The notes beneath the pieces are model-generated. The model saw nothing but the letters and a program-made list of their open reading frames with translations, searched no databases and was not told the origin of the DNA. 64,000 nt of DNA from Henricia sp. BOLD:AAB3569. Its lineage: Eukaryota; Echinodermata; Asteroidea; Spinulosida; Echinasteridae. Location of the stretch: the NCBI GenBank assembly GCA_037783545.1, contig JBBELK010000326.1, positions 1,240,001 through 1,304,000 of the forward strand, read 5' to 3'. Positions 1-9,500 of this stretch are shown piece by piece. The position numbers were made by a program, and so were the translations under genes. The first letter of the stretch is position 1; each line of letters starts with the position of its first letter.

Positions 1-104
1 TCGGCAGATACCTCGGAGCAAATTAATCTTCTCTGGCCTTTAATAGAATTTGGGTTTTTGATTTCTCTGTAAGGGTCAATTTTCTCTCCAAAGTGTCTAT
101 TCAT
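1..104 (-). CDS. Major capsid-like protein, N-terminal fragment cut by window edge
   Basis: The minus strand encodes the first 34 residues of the same capsid-like protein that is complete further right, with the same start codon (MNRHFGEKIDPYR). The rest lies left of the window, so it cannot be said whether this copy is intact. It is divergent to the small hydrophobic-end protein gene. Confidence 0.75.
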   Translation of the reverse strand, partial: MNRHFGEKIDPYREIKNPNSIKGQRRLICSEVSA

Positions 105-155
105 CTTTATTTAGTATATAATAATGATAATTTTATATTTAAATTTTTACCGCTT
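105..155. promoter_or_regulatory. AT-rich divergent intergenic region, left copy
   Basis: Fifty-one bases separate the capsid start codon (minus) from the likely start of the small protein (plus). TATA-like strings (TATATAATA on plus, TATATAAAATTA on minus) could serve both genes. This is composition-based inference. Confidence 0.35.
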
Positions 156-587
156 ATGATTAAAATGGTGTCGATAGCGATGATGTTGGGTGGAGCCGTA
201 TTGAACGCGTTTGCATTTACTGGATCAAATTTCTTGTTTTCTAAACTCGGTAAAGACGACGGAGAACTTAAACGACACGACTTGGCGTTAGAGCAACTTA
301 CAGACGCTAAGGAACAATTTACGGAGAACCGCGCAAAATATGCAGATTACTTAAACGATCGGCTCAGAAAAGAAGCCCACGCTAGGAATACTTTTATCGA
401 CGTCGACGAGGCTCTGTACGAGTACAACCAGCTAACCGGCGAAGATAAAAAAATGCCGGTAGGGTTATCTCGCGAGCCGAAATTGTCCGACTTTTACACC
501 AAACCAGAACACGTAAAAGACAGAGAGCTAGTATTCATCGTGGGAGGTCTGGGTTTACTGACATTTTTAGTTTACAAATATATATAA
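156..587 (+). CDS. Small protein with hydrophobic ends, left copy
   Basis: Identical to the right-hand copy, where it is described. The frame is open 63 bases further upstream, but that extension would run into the capsid gene on the other strand, so the start chosen is the MIKMVS methionine. Confidence 0.65.
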   Translation: MIKMVSIAMMLGGAVLNAFAFTGSNFLFSKLGKDDGELKRHDLALEQLTDAKEQFTENRAKYADYLNDRLRKEAHARNTFIDVDEALYEYNQLTGEDKKMPVGLSREPKLSDFYTKPEHVKDRELVFIVGGLGLLTFLVYKYI

Positions 588-601
588 ATTAAATAAAGAG
601 T

Positions 602-1588
602 ATGAACGACGAAAAATTTCGCAAGTTGTATTACGGGCCGAGGGGGTACTGGAAGGGCGGCGGTGCGGTTAAGAATTTAGCTAAAAAAGCAAAGACGAGT
701 GAAGAAGAATCTAGAAATTGGTTGCGCAAACAAGCAATGTGGCAAATTTATCTACCCCCTCCGACGTATATACCTAGGCCCACTTCATTAAATTCTAGTT
801 ACGGCGTACCAAACGTCGTGCATCAGGCCGACTTGTTGTTTTTGCCCTACGACAAAATAAAGTCTAAAACTTTCAAATACGCGTTGACGGTCGTAGACGT
901 CGCGAGTAGATATAAAGAAGCCGAACCGCTAACTTCTAAGACCGCGGATCAAGTTACCGACGCCATCAACAAAATTTATAAGCGATCGCCTTTGACGTGG
1001 CCAAAGATTATTAAAGTAGACCCGGGTAGAGAGTTTATGGGCAGTTTTAACGCGCTCATGAGTAAAAATGACTCTATAGTACAACGCGGCATACCCGGAT
1101 TACATCGAGCCCAGGGTATAGTAGAGAGATTCAACAGGTCATTAGCCGAGGTATTATTCGGCCATCAATACTCGAAAGAAATGCTAGACCCAAAGTCTAG
1201 AAATCAAGAGTGGGTAAAGAGACTCCCCGACGTAATCAAAGCTATGAATGACGAGGTAACTCGTTTAATCAGTAAGAAGCCTATAGACGCCATTAAATTG
1301 AAGCGAGTCGAACAGACACCCGCAGCACCCGGCGTTAAAGAGACGCCGTTGAAAATTGGTAAAGATTTAGTCAGGTACATGTATCAGCCGGGTGAATCAG
1401 AGGGTGGCGAAAGGAGGCGAGCGACAGATCCCATATGGTCGCTTAAAACTGTTACGATCAAAGAGTACACCCGCACGCGCGGTCAACCGATCTTGTATTA
1501 TTTAAACGACCCCGCTCCACAGAGGTCTTTTGTGCGACAAGAGCTTCAAGTAGTACCCGCGGGCACGGAGCTGCCGCCCGTAGAGTAG
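602..1588 (+). CDS. Polinton-type integrase, left copy
   Basis: Identical in protein sequence to the right-hand copy and complete, with the D77, D140, E175 triad. It overlaps the end of the polymerase fragment on the opposite strand by 43 bases. Described fully under the right copy. Confidence 0.92.
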   Translation: MNDEKFRKLYYGPRGYWKGGGAVKNLAKKAKTSEEESRNWLRKQAMWQIYLPPPTYIPRPTSLNSSYGVPNVVHQADLLFLPYDKIKSKTFKYALTVVDVASRYKEAEPLTSKTADQVTDAINKIYKRSPLTWPKIIKVDPGREFMGSFNALMSKNDSIVQRGIPGLHRAQGIVERFNRSLAEVLFGHQYSKEMLDPKSRNQEWVKRLPDVIKAMNDEVTRLISKKPIDAIKLKRVEQTPAAPGVKETPLKIGKDLVRYMYQPGESEGGERRRATDPIWSLKTVTIKEYTRTRGQPILYYLNDPAPQRSFVRQELQVVPAGTELPPVE

Positions 1589-3765
1589 TGTCCGTACGCT
1601 AGTGTATTTATACCGTCGTTTAAAAGAAATCTCTTTGTATCCAGAGGCGAAATCGCTAACTTGTTTTGAGTGATTGAGTAAATTTGATGTTTTTCGCTCT
1701 TTAAAATGTTTTGTTTTTCGTAAACTAGATTAGATTTAAATAGAGATTTTTTGTACGAGTCTAGCGTCAGGTTGTCTCTGACCACCGCCCTTTTAATACC
1801 TTTTGCCTTTTTGATGACGTCTCTCTCCGTCTGAATGGCGTACAATTTCGGTCTGATGCACACCGCCTCTATAATCTGTTGTCCAGCGACCTCGTCTTTA
1901 AATTTTCCTATGACCTTTTTATTAGAGTCGTCGTACAGCTCGTGATCTTTCGGATAATTTGAAAAGTCATACAAGTTCTTATACTTACGCATGTCGGCGT
2001 ACACGTCGTCGGTTTTGATTTCCAAGAGAAGGCTGTCGGTGTCGGTATACACTAGACTCGCGTTATCTAAATACTTCTTCTTCAAATGATTGTAATAAAA
2101 GTCGTACATTAACGTTTTCGACGAGTCGAGGATAGTCATGCCGCAGTAGATTGGCTTGTCCAGTACCGTCTTTGTCCTATACATGTTGACCATTGCCAAT
2201 TTGCAGTCTTCAAAGACGGTAGTAGATTCGTAATTTGGTAACGAACACATTTTCGAAAGCTTCTTTTCGTCATCTAATCTGACTAGCTCGGAGTTTAGTC
2301 GATTACGCACGTTTTCCATCGTCTTGCCAAAGACCGAATTGTTCATCAGCTTGAAAAAGTCTTTTTCAAAATCCGATTTTGATTCTTTGCGCAGCTGAGT
2401 GTTTTTGTCGATGTACGACTTCATCCAATCAGTTTGCTTGAACGATAAAATTCTGTGAATCTTGGTCAATCTTAATCCTAGGTTGAGATACAATTTTAAA
2501 GTCTGATAGTGAACGACGTATTTGGTTCTATTTTTCAGAGTGCACGTTAATTTGTCCACGTCGGGCGGTGACAAGTCGTTTTTCTCAATTAGTCGTCGTT
2601 GGTAATCCGAAAACCACTCTTGAGATACGTTCAAGTTTTCCGGAGCTAGAGGATAGTCGTTGTGTTCATCGTGTAATTCTTTTGGATATTCCAAGTCCAC
2701 TTCCAAAATGTATCCCCTCTCAGATTTAGCTTCCAATATTTTTAGTACGTCTTCCGTAAAGAATTTAATCTTCCTGTCGGTAAGCCATTTAAAGTCGCCG
2801 ACTGGCAGCGGTTGAGACATTGCCCACCCGTACAGATTATTGGCGTCCAAATATTGTATAAACGTGCTCGGTTTTGTCTCGTCGTAATCTTGCAAGTACT
2901 TGTTGTTTGCTCTTACGTATCTCTTGGAACCGACGCTAGAAATTCCACCCCTTATCCCGCGCTCTACAAAAAGATACATGTCGTAATCCGTCAGTAGTTC
3001 TAGTTGAGCCTTTGAATGTTTGAGCAACGCGTCCCAACTGAGACCCGGCGATGTAAAGTAATTGGCCGGGTCTAACCCGTAGTGCTCTAGGCAAGTCTGT
3101 CTAAAGTTTTGGAAAATGTCCGCCAACAACAACGTGTCGGTCTGTACGTACAGGTCGTGATATTCCCCCATATTAGCTATTTCAAATTCTAGCCAAGCTT
3201 TTTGTGCGTGCCGATAGTCCTCGTCGGATACGTTACAGTTGTTTAACTTGCTGTAAAATTTTGATTTTGGCGGTAATTTAGTCTCTTTAAATTTGTCGAA
3301 AGAGTCCATGTACTCGTAAGGATAAACGCCCTTTTTCATGATCAACTTGAATTTTTCTTCGTCTTGAGTTATAGTTTTAAGCAAGTTAAATTGCTCGCTG
3401 GGGCATATCTTACTCAGCTTATCTAGAGAGCTAGCTAAAAAGTGAAACGAGTCGACGAATCTCAGTTGACCTAGAGAAAACGAAATGTATTTTTCGGATG
3501 TCTTTGGTATACAAAAAATGTCACCGCTAAATTCAGAAATTCCCTGCATGAGCAAGTGCGCGTCGTAATTTTCCAAATTATGAAAAAAGACTGGGATTTT
3601 AGTTATTTTTGGTTTGATGGAGAGTTTCAGATTACAAGCGTTGTGGGCAGCACCCCTAAAGTTGCCGGTTATATGACAGTGGTCTCTCACCTTTGAGAAA
3701 GACTGAGTTTCCTTTTGGCATTTTTCGCACCAGTAAACGTCTTTACCATTCCGTTTTAGTTTCAT
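1546..3765 (-). pseudogene. polB: Protein-primed DNA polymerase B, 5'-truncated copy
   Basis: About 736 C-terminal residues of the polymerase survive, identical to the intact copy from about residue 584 onward. The first few residues of the open frame come from junction sequence. Retained are the Cys/His cluster (WCEKC ... RDHCHITG ... HNACN), the Exo II region and the three polymerase motifs (DANNLYG, NNSVFGKT, YTDTDS). The N-terminal half is lost, including the Exo I site (YADFES) and the first zinc-finger-like region. The break falls next to the stop codon of the neighbouring capsid gene, so the fragment has lost its promoter and proofreading site. Most likely a dead duplicate; a transcript starting in the capsid 3' region cannot be excluded. 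Confidence 0.85.
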
Positions 3766-3766
3766 T

Positions 3767-5038
3767 TTAATATTGAAGACTATTAAATCTACCCTCTCTA
3801 ATTACTAACTGAGAGTCCATGACCAAATATATATAACACTTTAATTGGCCGGTCGTCTCGTCGGCCGACGTAAGCTCAATTTGGATACCTCCGCCGTGAG
3901 AGCCAATGTGCCTGCCGCTTCCGTGAGCCGAGTTGTCGTCGGAAGTCCTGAAATCGAGCCAAAGGGCGTATTTGTCGGTCAAGTACCTAGACGCCGCAAT
4001 AGGAATCATTTCTATGTATTTCGACACGGCCGACGGCAAATGTCCTCCAACACTGTCTACAAAGTACTTGCAAATCTCACCAAAGTGTTGGTCGCGTCTC
4101 AACTCTGGCACGTACAACGCTTCTGGCATTCCCTCGACTTGAACTTTTACTTTAGTCAAGTCTGGATTATAACTGTTTTGCGGGTTCTTGTCGGTCAAGT
4201 CTTTGAAAATTAGAAACACGCCCTTTAAGCTCTTTACGTTGGTGTTGATGTTGAGAGTCCACGCGTTGTCAGTTTTATTTAGAATCTTTTCGTATTGGCG
4301 ATGTACTCTGTCGAAATAAAAAGAAACTCCGCTCTTGTACCGGCTTTTAATTTGACTAGCTAGTCTAGAATCATTTATTACTTCGTACTGCAATTTCAAG
4401 TGAGTAATCTTGTAAGTCGCGGCGTCGTCGGTAGACTTAACTACCCTAGCGTGATCGTTCCACTTTATGCTAAACGACAGTTTACCCTCTAATCCACTCG
4501 GGTAAAACGGGTGATGGTCGGTTAAAATTCCAATGTCTAACGGAATGGCGTAAAACTTGCCGTAAGTGTTTGCCACCGCCACGTCGCCCTTGTTTGTTTT
4601 CACCGCGTCGTCGGATTCCGTCCTGAGTTTAGTTACGTTTTCTTTTTCAATACCAAAAAGGCTCAAATTATTTTGGTGATGGGGCGATATCCAGTGATCT
4701 TTATAAGACTGATAGACGTCGTAATCGTCCAAGTTGTAAATCTCGTTGCCGTTCATAGAAATTCGCATCTGCTTTACTATATTGCGAGACACGTTGTTGT
4801 AAAGAGTTTTGTTATCGTCCGTATCGCTATTTAATACTATTCTAAATATCAACAATGCCGTCCCCGGAATCAACACGTCGTCGTTGGTCAATTTGGGGAA
4901 ATCTAGATTAAAAGTACTGCAGGCGCTCGCGGTCTCGGCAGATACCTCGGAGCAAATTAATCTTCTCTGGCCTTTAATAGAATTTGGGTTTTTGATTTCT
5001 CTGTAAGGGTCAATTTTCTCTCCAAAGTGTCTATTCAT
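3767..5038 (-). CDS. Probable double-jelly-roll major capsid protein
   Basis: A 423-residue protein with no membrane segment. Its middle has the look of capsid proteins in Polinton-like elements: LYNNVSRNIVKQMRISMNG, then a DYDVYQSYKDHW stretch, then IPLDIGILTDHHPFYPSG followed by LSFSIKW and LKLQYEVIND. I recall similar proteins from cnidarian and other invertebrate Polinton-like elements; no search was run. Viral major capsid proteins of this class form the hexameric shell units, so if the call is right the element can, or once could, build particles. It is slightly shorter than Polinton capsid proteins usually are. The gene is head-to-head with the small protein gene. Its stop codon lies against the polymerase fragment of the left copy. 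Identity as capsid is inference from these patterns and from gene context. Confidence 0.6.
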   Translation of the reverse strand: MNRHFGEKIDPYREIKNPNSIKGQRRLICSEVSAETASACSTFNLDFPKLTNDDVLIPGTALLIFRIVLNSDTDDNKTLYNNVSRNIVKQMRISMNGNEIYNLDDYDVYQSYKDHWISPHHQNNLSLFGIEKENVTKLRTESDDAVKTNKGDVAVANTYGKFYAIPLDIGILTDHHPFYPSGLEGKLSFSIKWNDHARVVKSTDDAATYKITHLKLQYEVINDSRLASQIKSRYKSGVSFYFDRVHRQYEKILNKTDNAWTLNINTNVKSLKGVFLIFKDLTDKNPQNSYNPDLTKVKVQVEGMPEALYVPELRRDQHFGEICKYFVDSVGGHLPSAVSKYIEMIPIAASRYLTDKYALWLDFRTSDDNSAHGSGRHIGSHGGGIQIELTSADETTGQLKCYIYLVMDSQLVIREGRFNSLQY

Positions 5039-5089
5039 CTTTATTTAGTATATAATAATGATAATTTTATATTTAAATTTTTACCGCTT
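5039..5089. promoter_or_regulatory. AT-rich divergent intergenic region between capsid and small protein genes
   Basis: The gap is almost pure A and T with TATA-like strings on both strands, between two divergent start codons. It is the obvious place for a bidirectional late promoter. No known viral promoter motif was recognised. Confidence 0.4.
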
Positions 5090-5521
5090 ATGATTAAAAT
5101 GGTGTCGATAGCGATGATGTTGGGTGGAGCCGTATTGAACGCGTTTGCATTTACTGGATCAAATTTCTTGTTTTCTAAACTCGGTAAAGACGACGGAGAA
5201 CTTAAACGACACGACTTGGCGTTAGAGCAACTTACAGACGCTAAGGAACAATTTACGGAGAACCGCGCAAAATATGCAGATTACTTAAACGATCGGCTCA
5301 GAAAAGAAGCCCACGCTAGGAATACTTTTATCGACGTCGACGAGGCTCTGTACGAGTACAACCAGCTAACCGGCGAAGATAAAAAAATGCCGGTAGGGTT
5401 ATCTCGCGAGCCGAAATTGTCCGACTTTTACACCAAACCAGAACACGTAAAAGACAGAGAGCTAGTATTCATCGTGGGAGGTCTGGGTTTACTGACATTT
5501 TTAGTTTACAAATATATATAA
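5090..5521 (+). CDS. Small Polinton-associated protein with N- and C-terminal hydrophobic segments
   Basis: From the chosen methionine the protein has 143 residues. Residues 4 to 28 are hydrophobic with small residues (MVSIAMMLGGAVLNAFAF). The last 20 residues form a likely membrane helix ending in VYKYI. Between them is a charged, probably coiled, helical region (KRHDLALEQLTDAKEQF) and a conserved-looking patch (DVDEALYEY ... PKLSDFY). I recall proteins of this layout beside integrase genes in invertebrate Polinton-like elements. Function is unknown; a minor virion, membrane or scaffold protein is a guess. It sits 14 bases upstream of the integrase on the same strand, so they may be co-transcribed. 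An upstream in-frame ATG would overlap the capsid gene and is less likely. Confidence 0.7.
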   Translation: MIKMVSIAMMLGGAVLNAFAFTGSNFLFSKLGKDDGELKRHDLALEQLTDAKEQFTENRAKYADYLNDRLRKEAHARNTFIDVDEALYEYNQLTGEDKKMPVGLSREPKLSDFYTKPEHVKDRELVFIVGGLGLLTFLVYKYI

Positions 5522-5535
5522 ATTAAATAAAGAGT

Positions 5536-6522
5536 ATGAACGACGAAAAATTTCGCAAGTTGTATTACGGGCCGAGGGGGTACTGGAAGGGCGGCGGTGC
5601 GGTTAAGAATTTAGCTAAAAAAGCAAAGACGAGTGAAGAAGAATCTAGAAATTGGTTGCGCAAACAAGCAATGTGGCAAATTTATCTACCCCCTCCGACG
5701 TATATACCTAGGCCCACTTCATTAAATTCTAGTTACGGCGTACCAAACGTCGTGCATCAGGCCGACTTGTTGTTTTTGCCCTACGACAAAATAAAGTCTA
5801 AAACTTTCAAATACGCGTTGACGGTCGTAGACGTCGCGAGTAGATATAAAGAAGCCGAACCGCTAACTTCTAAGACCGCGGATCAAGTTACCGACGCCAT
5901 CAACAAAATTTATAAGCGATCGCCTTTGACGTGGCCAAAGATTATTAAAGTAGACCCGGGTAGAGAGTTTATGGGCAGTTTTAACGCGCTCATGAGTAAA
6001 AATGACTCTATAGTACAACGCGGCATACCCGGATTACATCGAGCCCAGGGTATAGTAGAGAGATTCAACAGGTCATTAGCCGAGGTATTATTCGGCCATC
6101 AATACTCGAAAGAAATGCTAGACCCAAAGTCTAGAAATCAAGAGTGGGTAAAGAGACTCCCCGACGTAATCAAAGCTATGAATGACGAGGTAACTCGTTT
6201 AATCAGTAAGAAGCCTATAGACGCCATTAAATTGAAGCGAGTCGAACAGACACCCGCAGCACCCGGCGTTAAAGAGACGCCGTTGAAAATTGGTAAAGAT
6301 TTAGTCAGGTACATGTATCAGCCGGGTGAATCAGAGGGTGGCGAAAGGAGGCGAGCGACAGATCCCATATGGTCGCTTAAAACTGTTACGATCAAAGAGT
6401 ACACCCGCACGCGCGGTCAACCGATCTTGTATTATTTAAACGACCCCGCTCCACAGAGGTCTTTTGTGCGACAAGAGCTTCAAGTAGTACCCGCGGGCAC
6501 GGAGCTGCCGCCCGTAGAGTAG
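5536..6522 (+). CDS. Polinton retroviral-type integrase (DDE)
   Basis: A 328-residue protein of the retroviral integrase/RNase H fold, which inserts the element's linear DNA into the host genome. The catalytic triad is visible: D77 in VVHQADLLFL, D140 in IIKVDPGREF and E175 in QGIVERFNRS, a D-D-34-E spacing. Residues 1 to 50 form a basic helical region (YYGPRGYWKGGGAV, NLAKKAK) that fits the DNA-binding N-terminal part seen in Polinton integrases. The C-terminal part (RRATDPIWSLKTVTIKEY ... RSFVRQEL) matches the SH3- or chromo-like tail of this family. Length is normal. The 3' end overlaps the convergent polymerase gene by 43 bases, and AATAAA lies just before the start codon, where it may end the upstream small gene's message. 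Confidence 0.93.
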   Translation: MNDEKFRKLYYGPRGYWKGGGAVKNLAKKAKTSEEESRNWLRKQAMWQIYLPPPTYIPRPTSLNSSYGVPNVVHQADLLFLPYDKIKSKTFKYALTVVDVASRYKEAEPLTSKTADQVTDAINKIYKRSPLTWPKIIKVDPGREFMGSFNALMSKNDSIVQRGIPGLHRAQGIVERFNRSLAEVLFGHQYSKEMLDPKSRNQEWVKRLPDVIKAMNDEVTRLISKKPIDAIKLKRVEQTPAAPGVKETPLKIGKDLVRYMYQPGESEGGERRRATDPIWSLKTVTIKEYTRTRGQPILYYLNDPAPQRSFVRQELQVVPAGTELPPVE

Positions 6523-9500
6523 TGTCCGTACGCTAGTGTATTTATACCGTCGTTTAAAAGAAATCTCTTTGTATCCAGAGGCGAAATCGCTAACTTGTTT
6601 TGAGTGATTGAGTAAATTTGATGTTTTTCGCTCTTTAAAATGTTTTGTTTTTCGTAAACTAGATTAGATTTAAATAGAGATTTTTTGTACGAGTCTAGCG
6701 TCAGGTTGTCTCTGACCACCGCCCTTTTAATACCTTTTGCCTTTTTGATGACGTCTCTCTCCGTCTGAATGGCGTACAATTTCGGTCTGATGCACACCGC
6801 CTCTATAATCTGTTGTCCAGCGACCTCGTCTTTAAATTTTCCTATGACCTTTTTATTAGAGTCGTCGTACAGCTCGTGATCTTTCGGATAATTTGAAAAG
6901 TCATACAAGTTCTTATACTTACGCATGTCGGCGTACACGTCGTCGGTTTTGATTTCCAAGAGAAGGCTGTCGGTGTCGGTATACACTAGACTCGCGTTAT
7001 CTAAATACTTCTTCTTCAAATGATTGTAATAAAAGTCGTACATTAACGTTTTCGACGAGTCGAGGATAGTCATGCCGCAGTAGATTGGCTTGTCCAGTAC
7101 CGTCTTTGTCCTATACATGTTGACCATTGCCAATTTGCAGTCTTCAAAGACGGTAGTAGATTCGTAATTTGGTAACGAACACATTTTCGAAAGCTTCTTT
7201 TCGTCATCTAATCTGACTAGCTCGGAGTTTAGTCGATTACGCACGTTTTCCATCGTCTTGCCAAAGACCGAATTGTTCATCAGCTTGAAAAAGTCTTTTT
7301 CAAAATCCGATTTTGATTCTTTGCGCAGCTGAGTGTTTTTGTCGATGTACGACTTCATCCAATCAGTTTGCTTGAACGATAAAATTCTGTGAATCTTGGT
7401 CAATCTTAATCCTAGGTTGAGATACAATTTTAAAGTCTGATAGTGAACGACGTATTTGGTTCTATTTTTCAGAGTGCACGTTAATTTGTCCACGTCGGGC
7501 GGTGACAAGTCGTTTTTCTCAATTAGTCGTCGTTGGTAATCCGAAAACCACTCTTGAGATACGTTCAAGTTTTCCGGAGCTAGAGGATAGTCGTTGTGTT
7601 CATCGTGTAATTCTTTTGGATATTCCAAGTCCACTTCCAAAATGTATCCCCTCTCAGATTTAGCTTCCAATATTTTTAGTACGTCTTCCGTAAAGAATTT
7701 AATCTTCCTGTCGGTAAGCCATTTAAAGTCGCCGACTGGCAGCGGTTGAGACATTGCCCACCCGTACAGATTATTGGCGTCCAAATATTGTATAAACGTG
7801 CTCGGTTTTGTCTCGTCGTAATCTTGCAAGTACTTGTTGTTTGCTCTTACGTATCTCTTGGAACCGACGCTAGAAATTCCACCCCTTATCCCGCGCTCTA
7901 CAAAAAGATACATGTCGTAATCCGTCAGTAGTTCTAGTTGAGCCTTTGAATGTTTGAGCAACGCGTCCCAACTGAGACCCGGCGATGTAAAGTAATTGGC
8001 CGGGTCTAACCCGTAGTGCTCTAGGCAAGTCTGTCTAAAGTTTTGGAAAATGTCCGCCAACAACAACGTGTCGGTCTGTACGTACAGGTCGTGATATTCC
8101 CCCATATTAGCTATTTCAAATTCTAGCCAAGCTTTTTGTGCGTGCCGATAGTCCTCGTCGGATACGTTACAGTTGTTTAACTTGCTGTAAAATTTTGATT
8201 TTGGCGGTAATTTAGTCTCTTTAAATTTGTCGAAAGAGTCCATGTACTCGTAAGGATAAACGCCCTTTTTCATGATCAACTTGAATTTTTCTTCGTCTTG
8301 AGTTATAGTTTTAAGCAAGTTAAATTGCTCGCTGGGGCATATCTTACTCAGCTTATCTAGAGAGCTAGCTAAAAAGTGAAACGAGTCGACGAATCTCAGT
8401 TGACCTAGAGAAAACGAAATGTATTTTTCGGATGTCTTTGGTATACAAAAAATGTCACCGCTAAATTCAGAAATTCCCTGCATGAGCAAGTGCGCGTCGT
8501 AATTTTCCAAATTATGAAAAAAGACTGGGATTTTAGTTATTTTTGGTTTGATGGAGAGTTTCAGATTACAAGCGTTGTGGGCAGCACCCCTAAAGTTGCC
8601 GGTTATATGACAGTGGTCTCTCACCTTTGAGAAAGACTGAGTTTCCTTTTGGCATTTTTCGCACCAGTAAACGTCTTTACCATTCCGTTTTACTTTCTTT
8701 GACTTTGGTAACTCGCACGTACACTTTGATTGGTCTAGTTTTCTGATTGGGTACTCGCAAATCCAACAATTTTTTGACGCGTTAAATTTATCCTCGTCTT
8801 CTTTAGTGTAAATCATGTTTTTAGCATTTTCCTTTTCAAAAAGTTTGTTTATAGCGGCTTCTTCTACTTGTAAATTTGCAATCAATTTTTTAACCGCGTT
8901 TTCGCCCCTATAATATTTTTTACTGAGTACCCGCCCGTCGTGTCTGACTACTACGTAAGACCACCCGCACGCAACGTGTTTTTGAGTTTTTATTGTTGCG
9001 TTGCCCGCTTTTTCTTTGTGGGGCACTATCAGCGATTCAAAGTCTGCGTAAATTACAAAAGGAGTCGGCATTTTATGCTGAGTGTTTTTAAATTTGATGA
9101 CGTCTCTTCTACGATTGTATCTATCCAATTCCGTAGATGGCATGACTATTCTGCTGGCCTTTTGTTTAACGCCGCGGCAATCAATCGTATGCTTGTCTAA
9201 TATAATCTGACTACTAAAATGCTGCAGACAGCGGGGGCAAACGGGTTTCTTTACTTTATGCTTGGTCTCGCTAAATAGTAGTTTATCTAGATTTTTAATC
9301 CAGCAGTAATGATTTTTATCGCCGTCCGAGTATAGCATGAGGTTAATGACCTCACCCGACTCACTTGGCGTAATGTATAGCGGGTATATGCTATTCTTTT
9401 CGTCGTAACCAAACACGTTAATATTTAGATCGTTTTGTTTTTCAATCTTTGATATTTGACTTATTGGAGTCGGAAAAACTATGCCTCTAAAATTTAATCC

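Larger units (their letters stand above)
1..3758. repeat. Left copy of a tandem duplication (offset 4,934 bases)
   Basis: This stretch matches the bases starting at 4935; all predicted proteins in the two copies are identical. Matching continues up to the TTTTA at 3754-3758 and then stops: the left copy runs into the 3' end of a capsid gene, the right copy continues through the polymerase. The left end of the duplication is beyond the window. Such high identity means a very recent duplication, gene conversion or an assembly artefact. Confidence 0.95.
4935..8692. repeat. Right copy of the tandem duplication
   Basis: Partner of the block at the window's left edge. It covers the 5' end of the capsid gene, the small protein, the integrase and the polymerase C-terminal half. 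Polymerase sequence continues intact beyond its end, so this is the parental arrangement and the left copy is the broken one. Confidence 0.95.
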
